64,000 nucleotides of DNA from Deferribacteres bacterium (GTDB taxonomy: Bacteria > Zhuqueibacterota > Zhuqueibacteria > Zhuqueibacterales > Geothermadaptataceae). Positions 55,839 through 64,000 of this stretch are shown piece after piece. Below the pieces are notes generated by a model. The model did not search any database. It saw only the letters and a list, made by a program, of their open reading frames with translations, and had not been told where the DNA came from. How positions within the stretch are numbered: the first letter of the stretch is position 1; each line of letters opens with the position of its first letter. The position numbers and the translations under genes were made by a program. Location: contig JACKDE010000001.1 in NCBI GenBank assembly GCA_020633675.1, positions 248,001 to 312,000 of the forward strand, given 5' to 3'.

Positions 55839-56042
55839 ATGGCAAAAGGTGGAACATTCGCAGCGAAGATTGCAAAGGGCTCGAGCGCACGTCTTGTTCG
55901 TGTTTGCCCAAAATGCGGCCAGAATATCGTTGCGACCAAAGTGGTTACGTCAGAAAAATCAGATGTGAAAAATTCCTGGAAATTTAATCAGCGCTTTGTC
56001 GACGTTTGCAAATGCAACGAAGCTGAAGTCTATCCAAGCTAA
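55839..56042 (+). CDS. Small Cys-rich (zinc-ribbon-like) protein
   Basis: 67 residues. CPKCG near the middle and CKCNE at the end give four cysteines in a pattern like a zinc ribbon (Cys-x2-Cys, then Cys-x-Cys). The N-terminal half is basic and glycine-rich. The function is unknown. It begins at an ATG 12 bases after AAAGGATG and ends 12 bases before the EutN-like gene, so it shares that transcript. Confidence 0.7.
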   Translation: MAKGGTFAAKIAKGSSARLVRVCPKCGQNIVATKVVTSEKSDVKNSWKFNQRFVDVCKCNEAEVYPS

Positions 56043-56054
56043 AAAGGCGAAATC

Positions 56055-56330
56055 GTGATTCTTGCACGCATCATCGGAACGATTTGGGCAACGCGCAAAG
56101 AAGCTTCACTTGAAGGCGCCAAGCTGCAGATTGTCCGCCCGGTTGAACTGGATTATCAGGAAAAATCCGGTTTTCTGGTAGCGGTCGATGCCGTGGGGGC
56201 TGGTGTCGGCGAGATTGTGTTGGTTTGTCAGGGCAGTTCGGCGCGGCAAACCGAGTTGACGACCCAAAAACCTGTCGACGCGACCATTATGGCGATTGTG
56301 GACAAGCTGGATGTGACTGAAAAGACATGA
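56055..56330 (+). CDS. EutN/CcmL-family microcompartment vertex protein (first copy)
   Basis: 91 residues, full family length. ARIIGTIWATRKEASLEGAK at the start, then VAVDAVGAGVGEIVLVCQGSSARQ, are the core EutN/CcmL motifs. These pentameric proteins cap the corners of bacterial microcompartments. No hexameric shell protein or enzyme of a known microcompartment lies in this window. The start is a GTG at 56055 with AAGGCGA upstream. Confidence 0.92.
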   Translation: MILARIIGTIWATRKEASLEGAKLQIVRPVELDYQEKSGFLVAVDAVGAGVGEIVLVCQGSSARQTELTTQKPVDATIMAIVDKLDVTEKT

Positions 56331-56335
56331 CACCT

Positions 56336-56373
56336 AAAGTGTGAAACGTGACAAGGTGCTTGTTTCATACTTT
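56336..56373 (+). repeat. Hairpin between the two EutN-like genes
   Basis: Arms AAAGTGTGAAAC (56336-56347) and GTTTCATACTTT (56362-56373) pair fully in RNA, counting one G-U. It sits between the stop of the first gene and the start of the second, with no T-run. It could set relative expression of the two. Confidence 0.65.
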
Positions 56374-56421
56374 GGGCAAGGATGTTCGAATGACGAATTG
56401 CAAATTACGAATGACGACAAG

Positions 56422-56700
56422 ATGCATCTCGCTAAAGTGATCGGTACCGTGTGGGCGACCCGAAAAGTGGAGACACTCGAAGGCGCAAAAATGCAAATTA
56501 TCCAGCCACTTGATGCACAGGAAAAAGCGATTGGCTCGCCGATTGTTGCGGTCGATACCATCGGTGCCGGCCCCGGGGAAATTGTTTATTACGTCACCGC
56601 CCGCGAGGCGGTGATTCCGTATCGCAATGAGATGACGCCTATCGATGCCTCAATCGTCGGCATCGTCGATCACATCGACGTATACGCGAAGCAAGAATGA
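56422..56700 (+). CDS. EutN/CcmL-family microcompartment vertex protein (second copy)
   Basis: 92 residues, clearly related to the first copy: KVIGTVWATRKVETLEGAKM, then VAVDTIGAGPGEIVYYVTAR. The GSSAR loop of copy one is replaced here by VTARE, so the pore or vertex face differs. ATG 56422 is chosen because the family start follows it; a GTG at 56341 would add 27 unlike residues. The stop overlaps the next ATG by four bases (ATGA). Confidence 0.9.
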   Translation: MHLAKVIGTVWATRKVETLEGAKMQIIQPLDAQEKAIGSPIVAVDTIGAGPGEIVYYVTAREAVIPYRNEMTPIDASIVGIVDHIDVYAKQE

Positions 56701-57293
56701 AGATACTCCTTGCCACAAAAAACCGCGACAAAGTTACCGAAATCCGGCAAGCACTCTCCGGTCTCGATATTGATCTGATCAGCGCAGCAGATCGTGATGA
56801 TCTCCCAGAGGTGGAAGAAGACGCCGATACATTGGAAGGCAATGCGATCAAAAAAGCCCAGGCGCTGTTTGAAATAACCGGCCTTCCCAGTATGGCCGAC
56901 GACACCGGACTTGAAGTTGATGCCCTCGATGGCGCGCCAGGCGTGTACTCCAGTCGTTATAGCGGCTTGAATGCCAGCTATGCCGATAATGTGACAAAGC
57001 TTTTGCGAGAGATGGCAGATGTGCCGGACGCGCAGCGTGCAGCGCAATTTCGCACGGTGATCGCATTTGTGGATGAAGACGGCGTCACAACTGTCGAAGG
57101 TGTGTGTAAGGGAGTCATTACGCCCTCAGCGCGTGGTGAAGGTGGTTTCGGATACGATCCGGTCTTTTTCTATCCACCTGCAGGCAAAACCTTTGCCGAA
57201 ATGACCATCGTGGCAAAAAATGAAATCAGCCACCGGGGCACGGCCATTCGCAAGATGGCGGCTTTGTTGCAGGCCCGGCTGGCTGGAATCTAA
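56697..57293 (+). CDS. rdgB: XTP/dITP pyrophosphatase (RdgB/HAM1)
   Basis: 198 residues. ATKNRDKVTEIRQAL at the start, ADDTGLEVDALDGAPGVYSS, EGGFGYDPVFF and SHRGTAIRKM are all family motifs. It removes non-canonical purine nucleoside triphosphates (ITP, XTP and deoxy forms) to keep them out of DNA and RNA. It is translationally coupled to the EutN-like gene, an uncommon partner. Confidence 0.96.
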   Translation: MKILLATKNRDKVTEIRQALSGLDIDLISAADRDDLPEVEEDADTLEGNAIKKAQALFEITGLPSMADDTGLEVDALDGAPGVYSSRYSGLNASYADNVTKLLREMADVPDAQRAAQFRTVIAFVDEDGVTTVEGVCKGVITPSARGEGGFGYDPVFFYPPAGKTFAEMTIVAKNEISHRGTAIRKMAALLQARLAGI

Positions 57294-57309
57294 ACGCAAA
57301 AAGTGTTTT

Positions 57310-57383
<74 letters not shown>

Positions 57384-57405
57384 CTGTAGTCAGTGTTTGA
57401 TTGTT

Positions 57406-57443
57406 AAGGCACTATCCAATATTCGGATCAGTGCCTTTTTTTT
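57406..57443 (+). terminator. Terminator after tRNA
   Basis: AAGGCACT (57406-57413) pairs with AGTGCCTT (57430-57437), followed by a run of T residues. Confidence 0.9.
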
Positions 57444-58136
57444 GGTTCTACACGATTTTTGCTGCCGAATGGTCACAAGTTGGTCACAAGAATGTGGCTG
57501 CCCCAATGGGTGGGTTTCTCTGCCACTCAGCGCACTATCTGAATTGTCCTGCTCTGTATGTGCCGAAAATTTTCAAATTTCACTTTTCCCACCAAATAGG
57601 CGATTTGCTATAGCCTATAAAAAATTTCAACTTTTGGCAGCTGCTGCGGGATTTGAAGTCGCAGATAGAATGAACAAGTGCTATTGATTGAATTGCGCTT
57701 TCTCCCAATTGATTTTGCTTGACTTTCTGATGATGATACATCTCATTGTATACAATCTAAAAGGAACACAGAAAAGCCGGATGATCGATGAATCCGGAAT
57801 TGATTTCTGCCATTTTTAAGGGAAAAATGCGTGTGCTTTTTTCCTGCATACACATCCGCTATATTCGGCGACGCAAATCGGTGCAACAGATAAGAGGCAG
57901 CCTAATGCATGAGCTGTTTTGCGTTAGGGCTTCACATTCCTGTCTATCCACCCCCTTCGTGCTTCTCAAATGCTTTTATGTATTCAATCGGTACGGTGCT
58001 CGAAGACTTCCATACAAAAACAAAAAAATCTGTTGTTTGCTTTCTGAAAGACCACATTCATTTCCTGGCAAAGCCTTTGCTCCCTGCTATTTAGCTAACA
58101 GCTTATGTTCTCTTTATGAAAGGCGGATTGAACTCG
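57444..58136. other. Non-coding gap after tRNA
   Basis: About 690 bases without a supported gene. Two short frames (57401-57613 and 57788-58204) lack ribosome sites and known sequence. A duplicated GGTCACAAG occurs near 57471-57490. A promoter for the arylsulfotransferase-like gene must lie here. Confidence 0.45.
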
Positions 58137-60719
58137 ATGAGAAAATGCGGATTCGTTTCCTTCGGATTGGTCCTGCTCTTTTTATCCCAGCTTATTGCAT
58201 CTGAAGGCCTGCCTGTCGGATATCAATATATTTTTCCTGCGCCGGGTGCAAAATATGTGCATCCCGCGACGACCATTATCATCAGGTTTGAAGATATTTC
58301 TCCCGCGATGCTGAGCAATCTTTCAAGTTTGGTCATGGTCATCGGCGAAAAAAGTGGCCAGCACGCGGGAAAAACCATCGTTGCTTCCGACAATCGGACC
58401 ATCATTTTTAAGCCTGAACAGAATTATGAGCCAGGTGAAAGCGTCAAAGTGATCATCCAGCCTCTTTTCCTGACAACACCGAAAACAAGCGTCAAACCGC
58501 TTTCCTACGAATTTCGTTCGCTGGTTGAAGGGATGGCCAAGCCACGCCAACGCAATGAGGTGGAACCTGACCTGCATGAGCTGAAAAGGAGCCGAGAGGC
58601 CAGGCAGCCCAGAATCATGTCGAATGGTGTGTCTGTCCCGTCTGATTTTCCGCATGTAAAGATCACAAAAAACACCAATCCATCTGATGCATACATATTC
58701 CTGAACAACATGGGCCCGCCGAGTTACAATATCATCTTTGATACTTCGGGCGATCCGGTATGGTATTGGAAAACGCCGGATAATCGCCGTGATTTCAAAG
58801 TGCAATCCAACGGGCTGATCACCATGCTGATACGTGATAGCGTGGCCGGCTCGGCAAGGGGCTTTCTTGTCCTCAATGAAAATTTTGAATTTATCAAGTC
58901 GATTACCGCTACAAACGGCTATGCAACGGATGAACACGAACTTTTTATGCTGCCCGACAGCGGCTATTTTCTCATTGGTCGAAGAGAAACCCAGGTAGAT
59001 ATGAGTCAATATGTGACGGGCGGGCAAAGAAATGCAACCGTCAGAGAAACTTGCATTCAGGAATTTACAGCAGACGATCAATTGATTTTTATCTGGCGCG
59101 CCTGGGACCATTTCGATATACGTGATGTAGAAATCGAAAATCTGAGGGGCAATTATATCCGTTTTCCGCATATGAATGCGATCTATATCGATGAGGATGA
59201 ACATATCCTTTTATCCAGCCGCCATCTCAGTGAGATTTCGAAAATCCATCGACAGAGCGGTGCCTTTATCTGGCGGTTATGCGGAACGCCGGCTTCTGCG
59301 AACAATGACTTCACGTTTGTTGACGACCCGCTCCAAGGCTTTCGAAGCCAGCACGCCATTCGCTCCAATGGCAACAATCGCTATCTGCTGTTCGATAACG
59401 GCAATTTGCACTCCCCGCCCGTTTCCCGCGCTGTGGAGTACACAATCGACACTGTACAAATGACGGCAACACGCGTCTGGGAATTTCGAAATGATGTGCC
59501 CAACAATTACTCGTATTACATGGGGAATGCCCAGCGCTTGCCAAACGGAAATACCCATATAAACTGGGCGGTTGGCGATGTGCTCCCGATTGCCCAGGAG
59601 GTAACAGCAAGCGGCGATAAAGTGTTTGAAATGCAATTCGAAGCCGGCTACCACTGCTATCGCTCGTTTCGCCATTCCTGGAAAGGCAATGTTAGCGCCC
59701 CCTATTTGATGCTGGAACCACAGGCAGACAATCTGACGTTATTGTTTAACAAATTCGGTGATGCTGATATACAGTTTTATAAAATATACGGCGGTACTTC
59801 CCCGAATCCAACTGCGCTCATCGACACATCGCGATCCACTCTCAAGCGCTTGAAAAATCTTGAGAATGGCCAGAGATATTATTTTCGCGTCTCGGCTGTC
59901 AACAATAACGGCGTAGAAGGTGAGCTGTCCAACGAAGAGAGCGTTGTCGTCAACATCGCGCAACCGGGCTCGAACTTCATTCTGAATAATGATTTCTCCA
60001 ATAACGCCGAATCGTGGATCTGGGAAGTAGCCGGTCCCGCCTCGGCTCAATTGCAGGTTGAAAATGGCGTATGCCACATTATTATTCAAAATGCCGGAAC
60101 ACAAATCTATGATGTACAGCTTCGCCAGAATGGTATTCCATTGATTCAGGGACAGAATTATACATTTGAATTTGACGCCTGGGCGGAAGCGATCCGCGCG
60201 GTTGAAATAAAGGTCGGTCAGGATATTTCGCCCTTCACCAACTACAGCCGAATCGGATACACCGCTCTTTACACTACGCCGAAGAAGCTGGTGTATCGTT
60301 TTCAGATGCAGGAGCCGACCGACAATAACGCGCGCGTCGTCATCAACGCCGGGATCTATTCGCCTGGTATCTATGTCGATAATTTTTCATTAAAAATGGA
60401 GGTGGAGACTGGTGTTGATGAGCAAAGTTCTTCATCAAATAGCTTTATGCTTTATTCAAATTATCCAAATCCATTCAATCCAACGACGTACATAAAATAC
60501 AAATTGCCGGAATTGAGCAGTGTATCCCTGATCATTTTCAACCTGCAGGGACAGAAAGTCCGGACGCTGCGCGAAAATGACCTGGAAATCGGTTTGCAGA
60601 CCGTTGAGCTCAATGCTTCCAACCTGCCATCCGGCATTTACTTCTACAAGCTTGCTGCCCAATCCCGTTCGAGTGCTAAAATGCATAGCTTTACAAAAAA
60701 AATGATCTTGATGAAATAG
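58137..60719 (+). CDS. Secreted arylsulfotransferase (ASST)-like protein with sorting tail, first copy
   Basis: 860 residues. A signal peptide (FVSFGLVLLFLSQLIA) is followed by an Ig-like domain (to about 125), then a propeller-like arylsulfotransferase domain at about 160-520. That domain has GDPVWYWKTPDNRRDFKV, YATDEHELFMLPDSGYFL and FRSQHAIRSNGNNRYLLFDN, matching the ASST (PF05935/PF14269-like) family. ASST moves sulfate between phenolic donors and acceptors through a His intermediate. A fibronectin-type module, a carbohydrate-binding-like region and a terminal YPNPFNP sorting domain follow. The ATG at 58137 has AAGGCGG upstream. Confidence 0.85.
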   Translation: MRKCGFVSFGLVLLFLSQLIASEGLPVGYQYIFPAPGAKYVHPATTIIIRFEDISPAMLSNLSSLVMVIGEKSGQHAGKTIVASDNRTIIFKPEQNYEPGESVKVIIQPLFLTTPKTSVKPLSYEFRSLVEGMAKPRQRNEVEPDLHELKRSREARQPRIMSNGVSVPSDFPHVKITKNTNPSDAYIFLNNMGPPSYNIIFDTSGDPVWYWKTPDNRRDFKVQSNGLITMLIRDSVAGSARGFLVLNENFEFIKSITATNGYATDEHELFMLPDSGYFLIGRRETQVDMSQYVTGGQRNATVRETCIQEFTADDQLIFIWRAWDHFDIRDVEIENLRGNYIRFPHMNAIYIDEDEHILLSSRHLSEISKIHRQSGAFIWRLCGTPASANNDFTFVDDPLQGFRSQHAIRSNGNNRYLLFDNGNLHSPPVSRAVEYTIDTVQMTATRVWEFRNDVPNNYSYYMGNAQRLPNGNTHINWAVGDVLPIAQEVTASGDKVFEMQFEAGYHCYRSFRHSWKGNVSAPYLMLEPQADNLTLLFNKFGDADIQFYKIYGGTSPNPTALIDTSRSTLKRLKNLENGQRYYFRVSAVNNNGVEGELSNEESVVVNIAQPGSNFILNNDFSNNAESWIWEVAGPASAQLQVENGVCHIIIQNAGTQIYDVQLRQNGIPLIQGQNYTFEFDAWAEAIRAVEIKVGQDISPFTNYSRIGYTALYTTPKKLVYRFQMQEPTDNNARVVINAGIYSPGIYVDNFSLKMEVETGVDEQSSSSNSFMLYSNYPNPFNPTTYIKYKLPELSSVSLIIFNLQGQKVRTLRENDLEIGLQTVELNASNLPSGIYFYKLAAQSRSSAKMHSFTKKMILMK

Positions 60720-60740
60720 GAATTGAGAAAGGATGAAAGA

Positions 60741-63602
60741 ATGAAATTGAAATTGTTGGTATTGTTAGCACTTTGCACATCCCTGCAGGCGCAGCCGTCG
60801 GATTTTCAATACTTCTCTCCAAAGCCCAATTCGGCAATGGTCACCAAAGAGACGAATATCATTTTGCGGCATGCCGACGAGATTAATCCTGCCACCTTGA
60901 AGAGCGAGCTTGTCGTTGTGAAGGGGAGCAAGAGTGGCATTCATGAAGGTGAGCTTATCCTGGCCCGCGACGGAAGAACTATACTCTTCAATCCGTACCA
61001 TCATTTCGCGAGTAATGAAATTGTAACGGTGAAATTGCAGCAGGGAGTACAGACCCAAAATGGCACCGAGTTGGACGAAATTGGATTTCATTTCACCACA
61101 GCACCAGACGGGATAACTCAGCTATACTTTGACGATGCAACCAACAAATTCATTTCTGAAAAGTTGCCTGGATTCGTCAGCAAAAAAAACACCCGTTCGG
61201 ATAGCTTGCCTGCGCCGCCGATCACCATTCATTCCGTCGACAATCCATCTCCTGGATATATCTTTATGGCAACCTGGGATCGCAATACCAGTCCACGGCT
61301 TTATGGCAACTTCATCTTTATCCTCGATAGCAGCGGCAATATTGTTGATTCAGTGCGGGTCGAAGGGGCGCCCTATGATTTTCAGGTGCAGCCAAATGGA
61401 TTGCTGACTTATGCCCTGGGAGATTTTGCTTCGAATGTTCCACTACCAGGTGAGGATTTGCAACAAATCGTGCTCGATAGCAATTTGGCCTTCGTTGACT
61501 CTTACAAAATGAAAAATGGCTATACAACTGATTTCCATGAGTTTTTAATGCTTCCGAATGGCAATGTCATGATGATGTCTTATCACACAATTCTGTATGA
61601 TATGAGTCAAATTGTCGAGGGGGGAAAAACAGACGCATCGCTGATCATCAATATTATTCAGGAGCAGGATCGTGAGAAAAATGTCGTCTTTGAATGGCGT
61701 AACATCGATTATATACCGATTACCGACAGCGACCTGAACTTGACCGACTCCCGGATCAATTACAGTACGTTAAATGCATTTACAGTCGACGATGATGGCA
61801 GCATACTGGCTTCTTTCAGGAACCACAGCGAGATTATGAAAATCAGCCGCGAAACAGGCGAGATCATGTGGAGAATGGGAAGCCCACGCAGCGACTTCAC
61901 CTATGTTGGCGAACATGAGGAGAACGCCCCATTCTATCACGCGAGGCAACACAATATTATCAGACTGCCAAACGGCAATATTTCGCTTTTTGATAACGGG
62001 CAATTTCATTCGCCACCCTATTCGAGGGCTGTTGAGTACAGCCTTGATGAGGCAAATAAGGTAGCAACGCTGGTCTCCGAATGGCGCTATCCAAATGGTA
62101 ACATTTTTTGTGCGACCGCAGGAAATGCGCAAAAGCTGTCAAATGGTGGCTGGTTCATTGGCTATGGTGTTCCAAGTCCGCAATTTGTAGAGCGGAACGC
62201 TGTAGAAGTGCATCCGGATGGCTCGATTGCATTGGAGCTCTCTTTGCCCCGCGGGGTGTTAGCATACCGCGCTTATAAATTCCCGTGGAAAGAGTTCATA
62301 TCGAAGCCAAGTTATACCCATATCGAGGTGAAGGAAGGCAACAGTTATTCCTTTAGCAATGAATCCATCAAAACCGGTGTTGAGATCACATTTGCTTCAT
62401 TGAGCGCTGCTGATTACAACGAAGCGACCATAACTCGCTTGCCGTTTGGGCCGAAAAAGCCGGAGTTTCTGGGTGGGCTGCCGCATATTTATCCGGTTTC
62501 CATAGTTTTTCAAGGTTTGGCCATCAATTCACACCGCTCAGAATTTCATTTTGATATGGCAACTTTTCCGGAAATTAAAAATCCTGCGACGACCTCAATT
62601 TTCTGGAGAGAGTTTCCCAACAGCGGCTTGTTTTTGCCACTACCGACCACCTACGATACGCTGAAACAGGAACTGATCACAACACTGAATGGATTCGGAG
62701 AAATTGTTTTTGGCGATATGGCGAATACCTACAGCGCCAATATCCCCATTCCTTACGAACCTGCGAATAAACTGAGAGTCCTGCCGTTAGATTCGATTGT
62801 CTTGCGCTGGACTGGCAAAGGCAATTACTCTAATTTTAGAGTCCAGGTTTCCACCGACAGCTTGTTTGCCTCAACTTTGCTTGATTTGACACACAATTCA
62901 TCTTTCCAGATATTTAAAAACCTTGCCAATGAAACCAAGTACTTCTGGCGCGTGAAGTCAATTCTGGCTGAGATGGAAAGCGACTGGTCCAGCGTTAGGA
63001 GTTTCGAAGCAACCGATCCGTACATTGAGATTGTTGCGCCGAATGGCGGAGAAGAGTGGAAGCATGTAACCGATGAAGTCATAAGATGGCAGACAAATAT
63101 CTATGACACGGTTTTGATTGATTTATTGGCTAATCAGCAAAATATTTTGACAATCGGAAAAGTCCCCGGCAACATCAAAGCGTTTGAATGGCAAATACCG
63201 GGCGGATTAAGTCCGTCGCCAGAATATAGGATTCAGATTACAAGCTTGGCTGATGTGAATTTGTTTGCAGCCAGTGAGCAATCTTTTAGCATTGTCGACA
63301 CAATTACAAGCATTGCAGCCAGCGATATCGTCATAAATGACTATATCTTGCATCAAAACTACCCAAATCCCTTCAATCCACGGACAACGATCAGATACCA
63401 GCTTCCCACGACAACTCAGCTGGAGCTGAGCATTTACAGCTTGCTTGGCGAGAAGGTTGTCACTCTCGTACATGCAAGGCTGCCTGCAGGCAATTACCAA
63501 GCAGAATGGGATGCATCAGGAGTTGTTAGCGGACTTTATTTTTACAGACTGGAGACAGGAAACGGGATAGTACAAACGAAAAAACTCATCTTGCTGAAAT
63601 AG
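60741..63602 (+). CDS. Secreted arylsulfotransferase (ASST)-like protein with sorting tail, second copy
   Basis: 953 residues, a paralogue of the preceding gene with a shared layout: signal peptide (LLVLLALCTSLQAQ), Ig-like domain, arylsulfotransferase propeller (YDFQVQPNGLLTYALGD, TTDFHEFLMLPNGNVMMMS and ARQHNIIRLPNGNISLFDNG), fibronectin- and Ig-like modules, then the YPNPFNPRTTIRYQLP sorting tail. It carries an extra Ig-like segment (PNGGEEWKHVTDEVIRWQTN) not seen in the first copy. AAAGGATG precedes ATG 60741, 22 bases after the upstream stop, so the two are one operon. Confidence 0.85.
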   Translation: MKLKLLVLLALCTSLQAQPSDFQYFSPKPNSAMVTKETNIILRHADEINPATLKSELVVVKGSKSGIHEGELILARDGRTILFNPYHHFASNEIVTVKLQQGVQTQNGTELDEIGFHFTTAPDGITQLYFDDATNKFISEKLPGFVSKKNTRSDSLPAPPITIHSVDNPSPGYIFMATWDRNTSPRLYGNFIFILDSSGNIVDSVRVEGAPYDFQVQPNGLLTYALGDFASNVPLPGEDLQQIVLDSNLAFVDSYKMKNGYTTDFHEFLMLPNGNVMMMSYHTILYDMSQIVEGGKTDASLIINIIQEQDREKNVVFEWRNIDYIPITDSDLNLTDSRINYSTLNAFTVDDDGSILASFRNHSEIMKISRETGEIMWRMGSPRSDFTYVGEHEENAPFYHARQHNIIRLPNGNISLFDNGQFHSPPYSRAVEYSLDEANKVATLVSEWRYPNGNIFCATAGNAQKLSNGGWFIGYGVPSPQFVERNAVEVHPDGSIALELSLPRGVLAYRAYKFPWKEFISKPSYTHIEVKEGNSYSFSNESIKTGVEITFASLSAADYNEATITRLPFGPKKPEFLGGLPHIYPVSIVFQGLAINSHRSEFHFDMATFPEIKNPATTSIFWREFPNSGLFLPLPTTYDTLKQELITTLNGFGEIVFGDMANTYSANIPIPYEPANKLRVLPLDSIVLRWTGKGNYSNFRVQVSTDSLFASTLLDLTHNSSFQIFKNLANETKYFWRVKSILAEMESDWSSVRSFEATDPYIEIVAPNGGEEWKHVTDEVIRWQTNIYDTVLIDLLANQQNILTIGKVPGNIKAFEWQIPGGLSPSPEYRIQITSLADVNLFAASEQSFSIVDTITSIAASDIVINDYILHQNYPNPFNPRTTIRYQLPTTTQLELSIYSLLGEKVVTLVHARLPAGNYQAEWDASGVVSGLYFYRLETGNGIVQTKKLILLK

Positions 63603-63650
63603 TGCAGGGTGTTGATGATTGAGGCAATTCTTAAACTGGAGTCTAATTTT

Positions 63651-64000
63651 ATGTTAACTCGACGCTCTATTTTGATGGTGCTCGTTCTTGTTGTTGCCTT
63701 TGATGTGAATCATGCTGCGGCACAATCCAGCCGGCACATGACCGGGCAGATAGCCGTTGATTGGGAGATGGTCGCGAAGATACGCGAGGAAGGGCTGCAA
63801 CGTTCTGGAATTTCAAATACGCTCTCTTATATGACCGATGTGCTGGGCGCGCGACTCACCAATTCCCGCGACATGAAGCACGCTCAAAGCTGGGTCATTG
63901 AGGAGATGAAGCAAATGGGCCTGGTCAATGTTGTCAGCGAGCCGTTCATGGAGTACGGAGCAAGCTGGGATAATGAGTACTTCTCGCTTCATTTGCTCAA
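63651..64000 (+). CDS. Secreted M28-like peptidase, N-terminal fragment (3' cut by window edge)
   Basis: The first 116 codons are open to the window end. A signal peptide (SILMVLVLVVAFDVNHAAAQ) precedes DWEMVAKIREEGLQRSG, then LSYMTDVLGARLTNS and SWVIEEMKQMGLVNVVSEPF, the usual propeptide-like region of M28 aminopeptidases. The metal-binding part lies beyond the window. GGAG lies 12 bases before ATG 63651. Confidence 0.78.
   Translation, partial: MLTRRSILMVLVLVVAFDVNHAAAQSSRHMTGQIAVDWEMVAKIREEGLQRSGISNTLSYMTDVLGARLTNSRDMKHAQSWVIEEMKQMGLVNVVSEPFMEYGASWDNEYFSLHLL

Noticed and set aside
57401..57613. Frame after the second tRNA with a duplicated GGTCACAAG
   Set aside because: Too short and unlike any integrase; it overlaps the tRNA terminator.
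57788..58204. 138-codon frame upstream of the first arylsulfotransferase-like gene
   Set aside because: It overlaps the real gene start, lacks a convincing ribosome site and looks random.

Overview
The window reads as a chromosomal segment of a Gram-negative bacterium, most likely of the Fibrobacteres-Chlorobi-Bacteroidetes (FCB) side of the tree, for example Calditrichota/KSB1-like or Ignavibacteria-like. The main reason is that three secreted proteins end in a 'YPNPF' type C-terminal sorting tail of the kind used by type IX secretion (12338-13606 minus, 58137-60719 plus, 60741-63602 plus). A Wzi-like outer-membrane protein, a lipoprotein amidase and the heptose-nucleotide genes also fit a diderm cell. 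The lineage is an inference; no rRNA or other strong phylogenetic marker is present apart from lepA.

Region 1 (1-12.2 kb) is the end of an exopolysaccharide/capsule or S-layer glycan cluster on the plus strand. It holds the tail of an asparagine-synthase-like gene, a fused MDR/Gfo-Idh-MocA oxidoreductase, an alpha/alpha-toroid protein, a WecG/TagA glycosyltransferase, an initiating sugar-phosphate transferase and an NAD-dependent epimerase. It then carries all four activities for activated D-glycero-D-manno-heptose: isomerase and phosphatase fused in one protein, a GHMP kinase and a nucleotidyltransferase. A Wzi-like protein closes the cluster.

Region 2 (12.3-18 kb) holds a secreted SGNH hydrolase, an ECF sigma / anti-sigma / periplasmic coiled-coil trio and a large cell-wall amidase that carries a second, decayed amidase-like domain.

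Region 3 (18.1-21.6 kb) is a small accessory patch: a nucleoside-deoxyribosyltransferase/TIR-like protein with a winged-helix tail, an HsdR_N-like nuclease gene preceded and followed by two 60-bp near-identical direct repeats, and a ClpP-like protease with Asn in place of the catalytic Asp.

Region 4 (21.6-33.7 kb) is ordinary metabolism and housekeeping: type II DAHP synthase, nitroreductase, YihY-type membrane protein, M28 peptidase, DUF2177 protein, GH51 arabinofuranosidase, lepA, two tandem signal peptidases I, hemW and a tRNA with CAT anticodon.

Region 5 (33.7-46.3 kb) is an AT-rich genomic island directly after that tRNA. Six overlapping genes (vsr, dcm-type methylase, GHKL/MORC-like ATPase, Z1 helicase-like protein, PD-(D/E)XK nuclease, AIPR protein) form one translationally coupled defence operon. 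A complete IS66 element with an exact 8-bp target duplication sits at its right side.

Region 6 (46.3-55 kb) carries secreted hydrolases (S9 peptidase, alpha/beta hydrolase, class C beta-lactamase-like hydrolase, CocE/S15-type hydrolase) and a TetR regulator. Region 7 (55-57.4 kb) is a compact operon of a small Cys-rich protein, two bacterial-microcompartment vertex proteins (EutN/CcmL) and the XTP/dITP pyrophosphatase, followed by a second CAT tRNA. Region 8 (57.4-64 kb) has two tandem arylsulfotransferase-like secreted proteins and the start of a second M28-like peptidase.

The strongest candidates for a system of interest are the six-gene defence operon, the repeat-flanked nuclease gene and the orphan microcompartment-vertex operon.
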